From Flavobacterium hibisci (GTDB lineage: Bacteria; Bacteroidota; Bacteroidia; Flavobacteriales; Flavobacteriaceae), in assembly GCF_020026925.1 (NCBI RefSeq), contig NZ_JAIQDW010000006.1:62001-126000 (forward strand): 64,000 nt of DNA, given 5' to 3'. Shown one piece after another: positions 63,622 to 64,000 of this stretch. Position 1 is the stretch's first letter. The number at the start of each line of letters is the position of its first letter. Under the pieces are notes generated by a model. That model did not search any database. It was not told the origin of the DNA and saw nothing but the letters and a program-made list of their open reading frames with translations. The position numbers and the translations under genes were made by a program.

Positions 63622-64000
63622 TTACTGTTTGTTCAAATTGTAATCCAAATAACCATTCACAATAAGTAAATAGTCCAAATTGTATTTCATTTTTATATTT
63701 TTTAAATGTTCGCTTAAATATTCATGTTTTTCGGAGTAATAATTGGGATAATTTTCGCTATTAATTGTTTCATTTATTTGAGTAACTTTAAGGTTTAAAG
63801 AGTCTAAATTTTTCAAATATGCATTAATTATTCTTTCAGTTGGGTTTCCTGTTCCTGTTTCTAAAAATTTATATGCACCATAAAATAGGTCCTTTTTTTT
63901 AAAACTGTTGAATCAACAATTGGATTCCCCATCGCTTGTCTAGTTATCTTATATGGACCATCTATATTAAAAATCACCCCTATTTTCTTCTGTTCAAAAT
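63622..64000 (-). pseudogene. Unrecognised partial gene with an apparent homopolymer frameshift
   Basis: On the minus strand an open frame enters from the right edge (FEQKKIGVIFNIDGPYKI) and reaches an eight-A run (63893-63900); after the run a different frame stays open (KDLFYGAYKFLETGTGNPTE) to TAA 63622-63624. One extra A would join them into one protein of about 125 residues in this window. The product is not recognised. It may be a sequencing error, phase variation or decay. Confidence 0.5.

Noticed and set aside
1..64000. CRISPR array, rRNA, tRNA, integrase or IS transposase
   Set aside because: I saw no regular spacer array, no rRNA or tRNA-like sequence and no transposase or integrase gene; the palindromic repeats lack the direct-repeat/spacer pattern.

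Overview
The window comes from a low-GC member of the Bacteroidota, most probably a Flavobacterium or close relative. The evidence is the SusC/SusD pair, type IX secretion (T9SS) sorting tails on several enzymes, TAnnTTTG-type promoters, few Shine-Dalgarno sites, and dispersed intergenic repeats of flavobacterial type. The identification rests on sequence impressions only; no database search was run.

Positions 1-18.7 kb hold a polysaccharide utilization locus (PUL): the tail of an upstream gene, a GH43, SusC, SusD, a SusE/F-like lipoprotein, a GH31 with tandem SusE-like binding repeats, a GH43 with ricin-type and PA14 modules, and a second GH31 with a PA14 module. SusC/D/E would bind and import glycan that the GH43 and GH31 enzymes trim. 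The first GH31 reading frame is cut by an in-frame TAG that replaces a Gln codon of the repeat family, which separates the enzyme from its T9SS tail.

Positions 18.8-31.2 kb are mostly core genes with small accessory modules: a fasciclin protein, PhnA-like protein, a zeta-like kinase with an overlapping 49-residue ORF, coaD, a DUF421 protein, ddl, a PASTA protein, an RluD-type synthase, a HipA-like kinase overlapping a DUF3037 gene, a PldA-like phospholipase, a GNAT acetyltransferase and a NarK-type nitrate/nitrite transporter behind twin dyad sites.

Positions 31.6-34.7 kb carry a three-gene minus-strand cassette: a PD-(D/E)XK-type nuclease-like protein, a CD-NTase with an AGS-C sensor, and a two-TM SLATT protein. 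This is the best candidate for an anti-phage signalling system (CBASS-like). The nuclease-like gene is its least familiar part.

Positions 34.9-40.2 kb are the threonine operon thrA-thrB-thrC (minus strand), preceded by a previously unlisted threonine-rich leader peptide and hairpin that suggest attenuation. From 40.5 to 52.8 kb are hutH, a DUF47/Pit phosphate transport pair, an acyl-ACP thioesterase, miaA, a K+ channel, an exonuclease/GIY-YIG protein, a four-helix-bundle gene inside inverted repeats, yggS, a 3-hydroxyacyl-CoA dehydrogenase, a Gfo/Idh/MocA oxidoreductase and pcm. Next comes a TonB C-terminal fragment enclosed by repeat arms, then a ModF-like ABC ATPase. A second carbohydrate region (54.9-62.7 kb) has a secreted protein plus GH43 pair and a large PL1-type pectate lyase with a T9SS tail, with housekeeping genes between them. 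The right edge has an acyl-CoA thioesterase and two unrecognised ORFs, one with an apparent homopolymer frameshift.
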